64,000 nucleotides of DNA, taken from Proteobacteria bacterium ST_bin11. Lineage in GTDB: Bacteria > Pseudomonadota > Gammaproteobacteria > Methylococcales > Methylomonadaceae. Made by a program: the position numbers and the translations under genes. The notes under the pieces are model-generated. The model was not told the DNA's origin, did no database searches, and saw nothing but the letters and a program-made list of their open reading frames with translations. Shown here one piece after another: positions 45,901 through 54,734 of the stretch. Position 1 is the first letter of the stretch; each line of letters starts with the position of its first letter. The stretch lies in assembly GCA_002083615.1 (NCBI GenBank), contig MSXO01000006.1, positions 1-64,000 on the forward strand, read 5' to 3'.

Positions 45901-46217
45901 GTAATAAAGGCCGGCATGCCGCTAAAAGACAGGGTATGCATTAGATCAAGGACCACTACGCCTAAGAAGCAGCAGGCCAGCATCATGAAGCCAGCGGAGT
46001 TCTCCTTTTGGTAAACGCTCCAACCCACCGCGAAAACCAATGCGGAAATGACGATAGAGATACCTTCCATCAAGGTATGCACGCCCAAGGATTGGCTGGC
46101 AAACGGCTGCAAGTGTTCTGATAGTGGAAAATACAAGCTAAGCAACTGCACCAGTACAAGGAGTATCACCGTCCACAGCAGAGGCCTCGCCTGGTGTTGT
46201 TCGCTATATTGCTCCAC
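42912..46217 (-). CDS. Membrane c-di-GMP enzyme: MASE3-like, PAS, GGDEF, EAL
   Basis: The 1,101-residue product starts with an N-terminal seven- or eight-TM sensory block (about 12-265), MASE3-like. Three PAS domains follow (about 275-400, 405-530 and 540-660), then a GGDEF domain with intact RLGGDEF (about 745) and an EAL domain with EALLRW (about 865). The EAL domain keeps DDFGTGYSSL, KIDQAFV and EGIET. Both cyclase and phosphodiesterase motifs look intact, so it could make or degrade c-di-GMP. This matters because two c-di-GMP riboswitches lie in the same window. The start is GTG. It is transcribed alone. Confidence 0.9.
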   Translation of the reverse strand: MEQYSEQHQARPLLWTVILLVLVQLLSLYFPLSEHLQPFASQSLGVHTLMEGISIVISALVFAVGWSVYQKENSAGFMMLACCFLGVVVLDLMHTLSFSGMPAFITESDPEKAIAFWLMARGFAAIGLLMGLLVPSRQITPVSRSVMLNGVLLYTFLACWLVFFHQDWLPSTLHENQGLTPFKKVCEYLLAGIYALSAIGYLRQTRLQHSYDPAGLAAAAAIMAMSELFVTFYTDITDIYILLGHVYKVVAYALIYRSVFLNSIQLPYQRLYQTHQALLGSEAKFHAIIEESPIAYVLHDSQGNISYLNSAFLKTFGYTLTDIPTLAEWWWHAHPDAEYRQQVIANWHTYRCVPGSTQPSAQSVELQVRCKDGRARMVLINIVLLGDSLAGNQLLILRDVSERLEAMHKLADSLNMLQTVINTIPSRVFWKDLNFRYLGANLAFSNDAGLDSPADLIGKSDEQLVWRDLAPQYRADDKQVIDSNTAKLGYEETQIGPQGKLMCIRTSKVPLRNLQQKIIGVLGVYEDISARKSAEEEMQLAALVYLNSSEAMMVTDAQGTIITVNPAFTTVTGYSAEAVIGRAFIGDTKEHHDQAFYKTVLRVINTNGQWAGEISGRRKNGEDCIQWVTINSILNENGGVHRRVALIADITERKKSEELIWRQANFDPLTGLPNRNMFLDRLNQEIKKAFRHGQHVALMFLDLDRFKDVNDSMGHFMGDVLLKEAARRISSCVRDCDSIARLGGDEFTVILGELDQVDGVNRIARNILQRLAEPFRLGNETAYISGSIGIALYPDDALDTEALLKNADQAMYAAKNQGRDRYHYFTALMQQNAQLRMRLANDLHGALARSQFLLYYQPIIEFASGVIAKAEALLRWQHPTLGMVSPAEFIPVAEDTGVIVDIGDWVFATAVRQAKQWRQDYHSDFQISVNKSPVQFRKQAMEANQWIVLLQELDLPGQSVIVEITEGLILDATSSTREQLLGFREAGMQVALDDFGTGYSSLAYLKKFDIDYIKIDQAFVRSLVAGSSDMALCEAIVVMAHKLGIKVVAEGIETAEQYELLKRMDCDYGQGYLISKPVPADQFARLLDKALAAAPPGDEPN

Positions 46218-46343
46218 AGTTTTCCCTTGCTGTTTGCCGGTCTGCAGCCGACTTTATGTAGACTTAAGCCTGTTAGCGGCTGGTGTTATTGTAATACCTT
46301 GTCAATAGTGCTTCGGACACTGTAAGTTGATCAGCAAGAGCAT

Positions 46344-47030
46344 TCAACACGCTAAAGCTCGCCAATGTTCTCTAAGTTTGTCGATTTGCGTAACATCAAG
46401 TTGGGCGGTGCGGGAATGTTGTCGACATAGGGCGCCGCGAAACCCCAAATAATCCGGACCCAACTGCAGTAGACCCGCCACATCCTCTGTACGCAAGGAG
46501 CCTGCCAATCCACTCAGCAAGCCCGCACTCGCGACTCTATCGACAAACTGTTCTAATTCGTCGCTAGACATCAAACGGGTCAATGAGCCGAGTTGTTTAT
46601 CGGCGGTATCCATCATCACCCCGCGAAAACCGGCTTTGGCTAAGACATCGATAATCGCAAAATCCGGCTGGGTATCGGCGAACAATACCGCCACCAAGGC
46701 CACACCCTGCCCGGCAAGTACTTGTAAACTCTCGATGCAGGCCAGCCAATCGCCGCCTGGAAAAAAACCGATTTTCACATAATCGATGCCGGTAGCCGCC
46801 ATTGCCTGCACCGCCGGCACTATTAAGGCCGGCTGCATCGGTAGATCGCCGATGGTAGCGCTAACACAGCTATCCGGCTGCAAGCGGCGCACAATCTCGG
46901 CAACCGTGGCAATATCCAAGGCACCCAAGGCGCCGCGAGCCGGTTGTTTTAAATCGATAATATCGACGGCAGCGGCTTCAACCAACAAAGCCTCGGCCAA
47001 GCTGTTCACACTAGCCAACATTGCGGTCAT
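46344..47030 (-). CDS. mfnB: (5-formylfuran-3-yl)methyl phosphate synthase, MfnB
   Basis: Makes the furan precursor of methanofuran from glyceraldehyde-3-phosphate in the cytoplasm. In methylotrophic bacteria it serves the formyltransferase/hydrolase branch of the tetrahydromethanopterin C1 pathway. The 228-residue TIM-barrel protein has the catalytic Lys28 in DIIDLKQPARGALGA, plus YVKIGFFPGG and a C-terminal LGFRGALC. Start ATG 47030 overlaps the stop of the DUF447 gene by four bases (ATGA), so the two are translationally coupled. This pair is the best evidence that the host is a methylotroph. Confidence 0.9.
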   Translation of the reverse strand: MTAMLASVNSLAEALLVEAAAVDIIDLKQPARGALGALDIATVAEIVRRLQPDSCVSATIGDLPMQPALIVPAVQAMAATGIDYVKIGFFPGGDWLACIESLQVLAGQGVALVAVLFADTQPDFAIIDVLAKAGFRGVMMDTADKQLGSLTRLMSSDELEQFVDRVASAGLLSGLAGSLRTEDVAGLLQLGPDYLGFRGALCRQHSRTAQLDVTQIDKLREHWRALAC

Positions 47031-47590
47031 GCTTGCACTCCCTGCCGATGTTGCTCGATAGCCGTCATCAACCAGTCCCAAGCTTGGCGTTCCCGTTCGC
47101 CGGCGGTTTTATCCAGGCCGATACGTAAATAATCCAATTCCGCTTGAATTTTCTCCCAAGGCAATCTATCCAGCCGGCTGATCAATATCGCTGCTTCCAG
47201 CACCGAATATTGCGCCCGGTTAAAACCTTGAAACGGCTTATGATTGACGGTGTGCACAAGCTGGCAAAACAACTTGGGTCGGGTAGTGTCATCTTCGATC
47301 CGAACCAGCCTCAACTCGGCATGCGCCAAGCTGTCGGCTAGATAATACCCCGCGACTTCTTGGGTGGGCAACAAGGGCCAAACCCGGCGTCCCGTCAGAC
47401 AACCGGCAAAAATCCGCACATCGTCGCAATAATTGATCACAGCGGTCTCGGTTGCCAGCAGGTTATCCAGCGTAGTCGAGGGCCGAAACGGCAAGATAAT
47501 GTATTGATCTTGTTCAACATGCACCCCCATCGGCGCGATATGCGTATCGCCTTGAAGATTGACGGTGGTAATGAGGGTTTCTTGAATCAT
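47027..47590 (-). CDS. DUF447 family protein of the tetrahydromethanopterin pathway
   Basis: A 187-residue cytoplasmic protein. The N-terminal split-barrel-like part reads ETLITTVNLQGDTHIAPMG, as in DUF447 proteins, which have a flavin-reductase-like fold. The C-terminal half is helical (about 120-180, AAILISRLDRLPWEKIQAEL). DUF447 genes travel with methanofuran and tetrahydromethanopterin biosynthesis genes in methanogens and methylotrophs; the exact reaction is not firmly known. It is translationally coupled to mfnB downstream and divergent from the double-receiver gene across 153 bases. Confidence 0.85.
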   Translation of the reverse strand: MIQETLITTVNLQGDTHIAPMGVHVEQDQYIILPFRPSTTLDNLLATETAVINYCDDVRIFAGCLTGRRVWPLLPTQEVAGYYLADSLAHAELRLVRIEDDTTRPKLFCQLVHTVNHKPFQGFNRAQYSVLEAAILISRLDRLPWEKIQAELDYLRIGLDKTAGERERQAWDWLMTAIEQHRQGVQA

Positions 47591-47743
47591 GGTTGTTTAG
47601 GTCTATCCTGAAGCGTGAAGTGTCGCCGGTTTACCGGCACAGCAATGCACAATTTTAATCTCGCCGGCTACCCTTGGGGATTTTTTTTCTAGCTGACACA
47701 TGCAGGATGTTATTCCGTTCAACATAAACCAGGCCACACGATT

Positions 47744-48550
47744 ATGCACGCCATAGATATTGCCGACTTATCGATCTTGCTGATCGAACCTTCGACCACA
47801 CAGTTAAAAGTCATCATGCAGCATTTGCGCGACGAAGGGATTGCCAACATAGAGGGCGTTGCCAATGCAGCGACCGCGCTGGAAAGCTTGCACAATCATC
47901 GCCCGGATTTGATTATCAGCAGTTTGTATCTACCGGATATGATGGCTACCGAGCTGGTTGAGCATCTGCGTAGCGACGAAGCCTTGAGCCATGTCCCCTT
48001 CATGCTGATCTCCAGCGAATCCAGCTTCGCAGTACTCGACACCATCCGTCAGGCGGGTGTGGTGGCCATTTTGCCTAAGCCGTTTGCGCATGACGACTTA
48101 AGAAACGCCTTACGGGCGACTATCGAGTTTATCGATCCGCAAGAAATCAGCCTGGAGCATTACGATATCGAAAATGTGCGGGTTTTGGTGGTTGACGACA
48201 GCCCACTGGCCCGCAAGCACATCAGCCGGGTATTGAACAATATGGGCATCGTCAAAATCACCCAGGCTCAGGACGGGAAGGAGGGTGTAGACATTTTCAG
48301 TCAAGATCAGAACGCCTTCGACCTGATTGTCACCGATTACAATATGCCGGTGATGGACGGCCAGCAATTGATCAAAACCATCCGCCAGGATTTAGGTAAT
48401 TCCATCGTGCCGATCTTGATGGTCACCAGTGAAGAAAATGAAACCCGGCTCAGCAATGTCCATAAAGCCGGCGTCTCTGCCATTTGCGACAAGCCCTTCG
48501 CCCCACAAACCGTTAAAGAAATGTTGTTTCGAGTGTTGGAACCGGATTGA
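47744..48550 (+). CDS. Tandem receiver protein with a pseudo-receiver
   Basis: The 268-residue product is two CheY-like domains and nothing else. Receiver 1 (about 9-130) reads IEPS where the acidic pair should be, and IISSLYLPDM with Ser60 where the phospho-acceptor Asp should be, so it cannot be phosphorylated in the normal way. Receiver 2 (about 145-268) is canonical: VVDDSPLARK, Asp near 201 in VTDYNMPVMDG, and the DKPF Lys. Single-output-free regulators of this type often act on chemotaxis, twitching or diguanylate targets. No partner kinase is adjacent. Confidence 0.85.
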   Translation: MHAIDIADLSILLIEPSTTQLKVIMQHLRDEGIANIEGVANAATALESLHNHRPDLIISSLYLPDMMATELVEHLRSDEALSHVPFMLISSESSFAVLDTIRQAGVVAILPKPFAHDDLRNALRATIEFIDPQEISLEHYDIENVRVLVVDDSPLARKHISRVLNNMGIVKITQAQDGKEGVDIFSQDQNAFDLIVTDYNMPVMDGQQLIKTIRQDLGNSIVPILMVTSEENETRLSNVHKAGVSAICDKPFAPQTVKEMLFRVLEPD

Positions 48551-48809
48551 AGCTTGCTTAAGCTTTATCCTGTTTAACTGCCCCGGCCGAACCGGCTACC
48601 CATCTCTATTCATCGGCCATAACTCATCCTTGGCCTGCACTCTTGTGCTCTGCCGATCTGCATCAAGTAAGCGCCTGCCTGGCCAATGTTTGAACATATC
48701 CCCAACTAATTAACTCCCATTCAAAATCCAAGCTATCGCTGCCGCGTGCCATGCAAGCGGGCGTGTATTTCCATTCTGACCGCTTGCGTCAATCCGATCG
48801 ATAGCACTA

Positions 48810-48829
48810 TACTGCACATAAAAGCAGTA
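48810..48829. promoter_or_regulatory. LexA (SOS) box
   Basis: TACTGCACATAAAAGCAGTA is a TACTG-N10-CAGTA palindrome 14 bases before lexA. It differs from the E. coli consensus by C/G in place of T/A next to the CTG/CAG half-sites. A further CAGTA lies at 48839. It should place the whole lexA-imuA-imuB-dnaE2 operon under LexA. Confidence 0.8.
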
Positions 48830-48843
48830 ACTATAAAAACAGT

Positions 48844-49461
48844 ATGAAACCACTGACCGACCGCCAACAAGACATCCTGAATTTCATCGAACGCAGCCTG
48901 GTTCAAGACGGCTTTCCGCCGACTATCGCCGAAATAGCCGCCGCCTTTGACGTGCGCTCCACCAACAGCATCCGCGGCCATTTGCAGGCCTTGGCGCGTA
49001 AGGGCGCCATCGAACTGGTGCCGGCTGCCTCGCGCGGCATCCGCCTGCTCAAACCGATACCCGACCCAGACCAAGGCTTACCTCTGATCGGTCGAGTAGC
49101 CGCAGGACAACCTATTCTGGCCGAAGAGCATATCGAGCGTTATTGTCGACTGGGGCCGGAGTTGTTCGATAATCGCGCCGATTATCTGCTGCGGGTACAA
49201 GGGATGAGCATGCGCGACGCGGGCATCTTGGATGGCGATCTGCTGGCTGTGCAACGCACGCCGGAAGCGCGAAGCGGCCAAATCGTCGTAGCGCGCATTC
49301 AGGACGAAGCCACGGTAAAACGTCTGCGCCTGGACAGCAAAACGCATATGGCTTATCTGGAGCCGGCTAATCCGGATTTCTCGATCATCGAAGTAAATTT
49401 GCAACGCGAACCGTTGGTGATTGAAGGCCTGGTGGTAGGCGTGATTCGTAGCGGGCTATGA
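48844..49461 (+). CDS. lexA: LexA SOS repressor
   Basis: The 205-residue product has an N-terminal winged HTH (about 1-65, TIAEIAAAFDVRSTNSIRGH). The C-terminal S24 autoprotease has its cleavage site at Ala87-Gly88 (GRVAAGQP), catalytic Ser122 in GMSMRDAG and Lys159 in ATVKRL. All are intact. It binds the box at 48810 and should repress its own operon until RecA filaments trigger cleavage. Its stop overlaps the imuA start (ATGA). Confidence 0.95.
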   Translation: MKPLTDRQQDILNFIERSLVQDGFPPTIAEIAAAFDVRSTNSIRGHLQALARKGAIELVPAASRGIRLLKPIPDPDQGLPLIGRVAAGQPILAEEHIERYCRLGPELFDNRADYLLRVQGMSMRDAGILDGDLLAVQRTPEARSGQIVVARIQDEATVKRLRLDSKTHMAYLEPANPDFSIIEVNLQREPLVIEGLVVGVIRSGL

Positions 49462-50075
49462 GCATAAGTGAACTAGACCAACTCTTAGGTTCCCAAACCG
49501 GAATCTGGCGCGGGCTGCGCTCCGAAAACCAAGCCTGGCCCGTGATTGCCAGCGGCTTTGCGGAACTGGATGCCTTGCTACCCGGCGGCGGATGGCCCTT
49601 AGGCGGCGTGCTGGAGATTTTATCGCCCTGCTTGGGCATCGGTGAATTAAGCCTGTTGTTGCCGGCCATATCCTACCTTACCCAAACCCAACGCTGGATA
49701 GCCTGGATTGCACCGCCGCACCCCCCTTACGCGCCAGCCCTGCTGCAAGCGGGTATTGATTTGAACTACGTCTTGGTTGTGGACTGCCGACAAGCAAACG
49801 ACATCCCCTGGTGTTTAGAAAAATTGCTGCGTAGCGGTCGCTGCGGGATGACGCTCGCTTGGCCGAATCGGCTTGGCGATCATCAGATCCGCCGCCTGCA
49901 ACTAGCCGCCGAAACCGGCTCGGCGCTGGCAGTGCTATTTCCGAAACAGCGCAACCTGGGGACGGGTTACACGGCCTTGCGCCTATCAATCAAACCAACA
50001 GCCACAGGTCTTGTCGTGCAGATTCTGAAGGCACGTGGCAGTTTACAGCGCGCTTCAATCACCTTAAATTTATAA
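49458..50075 (+). CDS. imuA: ImuA, SOS mutagenesis accessory protein
   Basis: The 205-residue RecA/SulA-like protein has the conserved PGGGWPLGGVLEI segment (about 43-55) but no Walker A Lys, as usual for ImuA. Motifs near the end (GYTALRLSI) fit the family. It works with ImuB and DnaE2 in damage-induced mutagenesis, linking to RecA. It is translationally coupled to lexA; imuB starts eight bases after its stop. Confidence 0.9.
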   Translation: MSISELDQLLGSQTGIWRGLRSENQAWPVIASGFAELDALLPGGGWPLGGVLEILSPCLGIGELSLLLPAISYLTQTQRWIAWIAPPHPPYAPALLQAGIDLNYVLVVDCRQANDIPWCLEKLLRSGRCGMTLAWPNRLGDHQIRRLQLAAETGSALAVLFPKQRNLGTGYTALRLSIKPTATGLVVQILKARGSLQRASITLNL

Positions 50076-50082
50076 GACGACG

Positions 50083-51573
50083 ATGGCTGCAATTGCCAGG
50101 GCGCTATCGCCAACCCCAAAGGTCCGAGCCGACCCCACCGCCAACCCCAAGCCGACCCATAGCCAGCTCTGGCTGTGTGCCTATTTCCCCGATTTAGCAT
50201 TGACTGCATTGCAACTTGATTTGCAGCAAACTGTGGCCTGTGCGGCACAGTACCAAGGCCAAACTCGGTTGTATGCGGTTTCAGAGCCTGCCCGCCAGGC
50301 TGGCGTTGAAGCGGGTATGGCCCCAGCCGCCGCACTAGCCTTGTGTCCGGGCTTGAGTATTCGCAACCGGGATGCGCTGGCGGAACGCCAGGCATTAGTG
50401 CAATTAGCCGAAATTGCCCTGAACTTTAGCCCCTGGGTAAGCCTTGATCAGCCGGATTGTTTACTGTTGGAAGTGCGTTCATGCCTGACACTATTTGGTG
50501 GCGCGGCCAATTTACGCGATAGTTTGAGGATCGCGCTGCAAGCCAGTACTTACCGTCCACTTATCGCCCTTAGTCCTTCCCCAGTTGCCAGCACTTTGAT
50601 GGCAAAACTCAAGTTGGAAAGCATAATCACCGACCGCCAGGCCCTACGTTCGGCATTGGGGCCGTTGCCCATCGCCGCCCTGGAACTGGACGATAAGCTG
50701 TTGCGTCGACTATCGCGCATAGGCATGCGTCAACTCACCGACCTGTGGCGCTTACCGCGCGACGGCCTGGCCAAACGTTATGGCGCGGAATTGCTACAAC
50801 AACTAGACAAGCTCGCCGGCCAGCATACTCAGGTTTTACAGGCCTTCCATAGTCCGCCGCGTTTTCAAGCCAGCCGGGAAATGCCTATCGAACTGGAACG
50901 TATCGAACACTTCTTTCCAGCTATCGAGCAACTAGCCGGGGAATTTGCAGCATTTCTGAAAAACCGCGATGCCACGACCTTAGGCATTACCCTGGCGTTG
51001 CACCACCATGGCCGTCCAAGCACGTGTTTACCATTGGCGTTTCGCGCCGGCAATCGCGATCCACAATACTGGTGCCGTTTGTTGTACGAAAAACTGGAAC
51101 GTTCGCCATTACCGGCCCCGGTGCTTGCTGTTAGTTTGCAGAGCGATGCCATAGCACCGTTTCAACCGGCAGATTTCAGCCTATTCGACGATACTGAACA
51201 AGCTAACAGTGAAGCAGAATGGCAAGCTGTTTTGGATCAATTGCAAGCCCGACTCGGGCATCAAGCCTTGCTATTTCCAAGTACGCAAGCCGATCATCGT
51301 CCGGAATGCGCCAGCAGCAATAAGCCCAAGCAGGTAAATTCAAATCCAGGCTTAGCCCCGCGTCCCTTATGGCTAATGCCCAATCCCGCTCCGCTAAAGC
51401 TCACCGATATTCGTCTGCTATCGACAGCAGAACGCATCGAATCCGGTTGGTGGGACGATCAGCCCATACGCCGCGACTACTACCTTGCCCAGGACAATCA
51501 AGGCCGCAAGCTCTGGATTTACCGCGATTTAAGCACCAAGCAGCAATGGTTTCTCCATGGTTTGTTCGGCTGA
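50083..51573 (+). CDS. imuB: ImuB, Y-family-like mutagenesis hub
   Basis: The 496-residue non-catalytic Y-family polymerase relative starts LWLCAYFPDLALTAL (about 29-43) and lacks the metal-binding acids of DinB. Finger and thumb regions follow (about 60-330, with helix-hairpin-helix-like LLRRLSRIGMRQLTDLWRL near 205). The C-terminal tail ends WFLHGLFG, as in family members. In other bacteria it bridges the beta clamp, ImuA and DnaE2. Its last 17 bases overlap dnaE2. Confidence 0.92.
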   Translation: MAAIARALSPTPKVRADPTANPKPTHSQLWLCAYFPDLALTALQLDLQQTVACAAQYQGQTRLYAVSEPARQAGVEAGMAPAAALALCPGLSIRNRDALAERQALVQLAEIALNFSPWVSLDQPDCLLLEVRSCLTLFGGAANLRDSLRIALQASTYRPLIALSPSPVASTLMAKLKLESIITDRQALRSALGPLPIAALELDDKLLRRLSRIGMRQLTDLWRLPRDGLAKRYGAELLQQLDKLAGQHTQVLQAFHSPPRFQASREMPIELERIEHFFPAIEQLAGEFAAFLKNRDATTLGITLALHHHGRPSTCLPLAFRAGNRDPQYWCRLLYEKLERSPLPAPVLAVSLQSDAIAPFQPADFSLFDDTEQANSEAEWQAVLDQLQARLGHQALLFPSTQADHRPECASSNKPKQVNSNPGLAPRPLWLMPNPAPLKLTDIRLLSTAERIESGWWDDQPIRRDYYLAQDNQGRKLWIYRDLSTKQQWFLHGLFG

Positions 51574-54500
51574 TGCCAGCGATCGGCACAGCGGTTTTGC
51601 GGAACTGCATTGTCTTTCTAGTTTTAGTTTTTTACGCGGCGCCTCCCATCCGGAAGAACTAGTCGCAGAAGCGGCCCGACTTGGCTATGAAGCTTTGGCT
51701 TTAACCGATGAATGCTCGCTGTCCGGGGTGGTGCGGGCGCACCTTGCCGCCCGAACGCACTCTATTAAACTCATCATCGGCAGCGAGTTTGTCTTAGAAG
51801 AGGGACTGAAAATAGTATTGTTGGCCACCGATAGAACCAGCTACGGCAACCTATCCGCCTTGATCACTCTGGCCCGCCGCCAAGCCGACAAAGGCAGCTA
51901 TCGACTGACTAAAGCGGATTTAGCGGGACATGTTCCGCAAGGTTGTCTGGCCATCTGGTTAGCTGGCAACAGCTATCGACTAGACGATGGCCTGTGGCTG
52001 AAACAGTTATTTAGCAACGATCTTTGGCTAGGAGTTGGCTTATTTCTATCCGGACACGACCTGGATTACGCTCAACAAGCCACAGCCGTCGCTGAACAAG
52101 TGGCTATTCCGATTGTTGCCTGCAATAACGTACACATGCACCAGCGTTCGCGCCGGGCTTTGCAAGATACCCTAACCGCGATTCGCCTCGGCCAAGCTCT
52201 TACACAATTGGGCTATGCCTTGTTTGCCAACGGCGAACGCCATCTTCGCCCCCTGCCCCGCTTGATTCAGCTCTATCCGCCGGAATGGCTAACCCAATCC
52301 TTAGTCATCGCCGAGCGCTGCCGGTTTTCCTTGGATGAATTGCGCTACGAATATCCGCGTGAACTCGTGCCTAATGGTCATACCCCCAGTTCCTGGCTAC
52401 GCGTTTTGACCGAAGCCGGGGTCCGCAAACGTTGGCCGCAAGGAGAGCCGGTCAAAGTACGCCAACAAATAGAACACGAGTTGGCTTTGATTGCCGAGTT
52501 GGCTTACGAACCTTATTTCCTGACCGTAGATGACATTGTCAGATACGCCCGCGAACAAGGCATTCTTTGCCAAGGGCGTGGCTCGGCGGCTAATTCGGCG
52601 GTGTGTTTTTGTTTGGGGATTACCGAAGTCGACCCGGCGCGGATGAGTCTGTTGTTCGAGCGTTTTTTATCCCGGGAGCGTAACGAACCGCCGGATATCG
52701 ATGTCGATTTTGAGCACGAGCGCCGCGAGCAGGTCATTCAATATATCTATCAGAAATATGGCCGGCATCGCGCGGCCTTGGCCGCCACCGTCATCACTTA
52801 CCGCACTCGCAGCGCCGTGCGCGATGTCGGCAAAGTCTTAGGATTAAATCTGGCGCAGGTCGAACGCTTAGCCGACAGCGTGGACCGCTGGGATGGCTAT
52901 CAGCTGATGCCGGAGTCTTTACAAGAATGCGGCTTCGACCCGGACAGCCCCATCGTGCAACGCTTGGCGCTGCTAGTCGAGCAAATCCGCGGGTTTCCGC
53001 GCCACCTGTCACAACACGTCGGCGGTTTCGTAATCGCCCGCGATGAGCTCTCACGCTTGGTGCCGGTGGAAAATGCGGCAATGGCCGAGCGCACCGTGAT
53101 TCAATGGGAAAAAGACGATCTGGAGGCGATGGGCTTATTGAAGATCGATGTGCTGGCCTTGGGCATGCTCAGCGCGATTCGCAAAACCCTGAGCTATCTT
53201 GGTCAATATACCGGTCGCAGTTGGACCTTGGCAGATATTCCTGCCGAAGATCCAGCTGTCTACCAAATGCTGCAACAAGCCGACAGCATCGGCGTGTTTC
53301 AAGTCGAATCCAGAGCGCAGATGACCATGCTGCCGCGCCTGAAACCGGCCAATTATTACGATCTGGTCATCGAAATCGCCATTGTCCGCCCCGGCCCGAT
53401 TCAAGGCGAGATGGTGCATCCGTATCTGGCTAGACGCAAAGGCTTGGAACCCGTCGATTATCCCAGTCCGGAAGTCAAAGCCGTGCTGGAGCGCACCTTA
53501 GGCATCCCGATTTTTCAAGAACAAGTGATGCAATTGGCTATGGTCGCCGCCGGTTTTACAGCCGGGGAAGCCGACGAATTACGCCGAGCGATGGCGGCAT
53601 GGAAGCGCAAAGGCGGCTTGGAGCCGTTTGAACGCAAGTTGCTGGACGGTATGCGAGTGCGCGGGTATAGCCAAGCGTTCGCCCAACGGATATTTCAACA
53701 GATCAAAGGCTTTGGCGACTACGGTTTCCCGGAATCGCATTCGGCCAGCTTCGCCTTGCTGGCCTACGTCTCGGCCTGGCTAAAACGCCATCATCCGGCA
53801 GCGTTTTGCTGCGCCTTGTTGAACAGCCAACCGATGGGATTTTACGGGCCGTCGCAACTGGTGCAAGATGCGCGTCGCCATGGCGTAGAAGTGCGCCCGG
53901 TGGATGTGCAAACCAGTCAACAGGAGTGTTCCTTGGAGTGTTCCTTGGAGTTTTCCGATCAGTTTGCGCCTGCACTCAGGTTGGGCTTTAATCAAGTCAA
54001 AGGTTTAACGGATTCTGCGGCGTTTAAGCTGGTCCAAGCCAGAGCTTTACGACCATTCGCCCATGTCGCCGATTTGGCGGCTCGCGCCGGTTTGGACCGG
54101 CAAAACCTGGAATGTTTGGCGGCAGCGGATGCTTTAAAGTCTTTGGCCGGGAATCGGCATCGGGCCTTTTGGGCCGCCGGTGGCGTGGAAGCAGCCACGC
54201 CGTTATTTGGCGTAGCGGAGATCGCCGAAGCCACACCATTGTTAAAAGCCCCCAAACCGGGCCAAGAAGTATTAGCGGACTATGCCAGCACCCGACTCAG
54301 TCTACGCGAACATCCGCTAGGGCTGCTCCGTGAACGCCTAAGTCGCCGCGGCGTCACCACCGCCGCCTCTTTGTGGCAAAGGCGCAACGGCAGTATCGCC
54401 CAAGTCGCCGGTCTGGTGATCTGTCGACAACGACCGATGACCGCCGCCGGGGTAACCTTCGTTACCTTGGAAGACGAAACCGGCCAAGTCAATCTGGTGG

Positions 54501-54673
54501 TCTGGCCCGCTACCGCTCTGGCGCAACGCAAGCCATTGCTCAAAGCTCGTCTGCTATCGGTAACCGGGACTATCCAGCGAGAAGACGGTGTGTTGCATTT
54601 GGTGGCCGGGAAGTTGGAGGATTTGAGTAGCTGGATCGGCGAATTGGCAAGTCAATCCAGGGATTTTCATTAA
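51557..54673 (+). CDS. dnaE2: DnaE2 (ImuC) error-prone polymerase
   Basis: The 1,038-residue C-family polymerase is the mutagenic translesion partner of ImuA/B. A PHP domain (about 12-270) precedes the polymerase core, with PPDIDVDFEHERR (catalytic Asp residues near 378-382), GRGSAANSAVCFCLG, and the HxGGFVI region. A C-terminal OB fold (about 920-1010) completes it. It lacks the DnaE1 tau-binding tail, as expected. A 12-base tandem duplication gives repeated CSLE residues near 792-800. ATG 51557 lies inside imuB. Confidence 0.93.
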   Translation: MVCSADASDRHSGFAELHCLSSFSFLRGASHPEELVAEAARLGYEALALTDECSLSGVVRAHLAARTHSIKLIIGSEFVLEEGLKIVLLATDRTSYGNLSALITLARRQADKGSYRLTKADLAGHVPQGCLAIWLAGNSYRLDDGLWLKQLFSNDLWLGVGLFLSGHDLDYAQQATAVAEQVAIPIVACNNVHMHQRSRRALQDTLTAIRLGQALTQLGYALFANGERHLRPLPRLIQLYPPEWLTQSLVIAERCRFSLDELRYEYPRELVPNGHTPSSWLRVLTEAGVRKRWPQGEPVKVRQQIEHELALIAELAYEPYFLTVDDIVRYAREQGILCQGRGSAANSAVCFCLGITEVDPARMSLLFERFLSRERNEPPDIDVDFEHERREQVIQYIYQKYGRHRAALAATVITYRTRSAVRDVGKVLGLNLAQVERLADSVDRWDGYQLMPESLQECGFDPDSPIVQRLALLVEQIRGFPRHLSQHVGGFVIARDELSRLVPVENAAMAERTVIQWEKDDLEAMGLLKIDVLALGMLSAIRKTLSYLGQYTGRSWTLADIPAEDPAVYQMLQQADSIGVFQVESRAQMTMLPRLKPANYYDLVIEIAIVRPGPIQGEMVHPYLARRKGLEPVDYPSPEVKAVLERTLGIPIFQEQVMQLAMVAAGFTAGEADELRRAMAAWKRKGGLEPFERKLLDGMRVRGYSQAFAQRIFQQIKGFGDYGFPESHSASFALLAYVSAWLKRHHPAAFCCALLNSQPMGFYGPSQLVQDARRHGVEVRPVDVQTSQQECSLECSLEFSDQFAPALRLGFNQVKGLTDSAAFKLVQARALRPFAHVADLAARAGLDRQNLECLAAADALKSLAGNRHRAFWAAGGVEAATPLFGVAEIAEATPLLKAPKPGQEVLADYASTRLSLREHPLGLLRERLSRRGVTTAASLWQRRNGSIAQVAGLVICRQRPMTAAGVTFVTLEDETGQVNLVVWPATALAQRKPLLKARLLSVTGTIQREDGVLHLVAGKLEDLSSWIGELASQSRDFH
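53924..53956 (+). repeat. 12-bp tandem repeat within dnaE2
   Basis: GAGTGTTCCTTG occurs twice in tandem (53924-53935, 53936-53947), followed by a partial third copy. It keeps the frame and gives QECSLECSLEFS in the protein. Confidence 0.85.
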
Positions 54674-54734
54674 AACAGCAAACAATGCTTTCAATGCAAG
54701 AATAAGATCAACGTCTCTGTGCAACTGACGCGAT

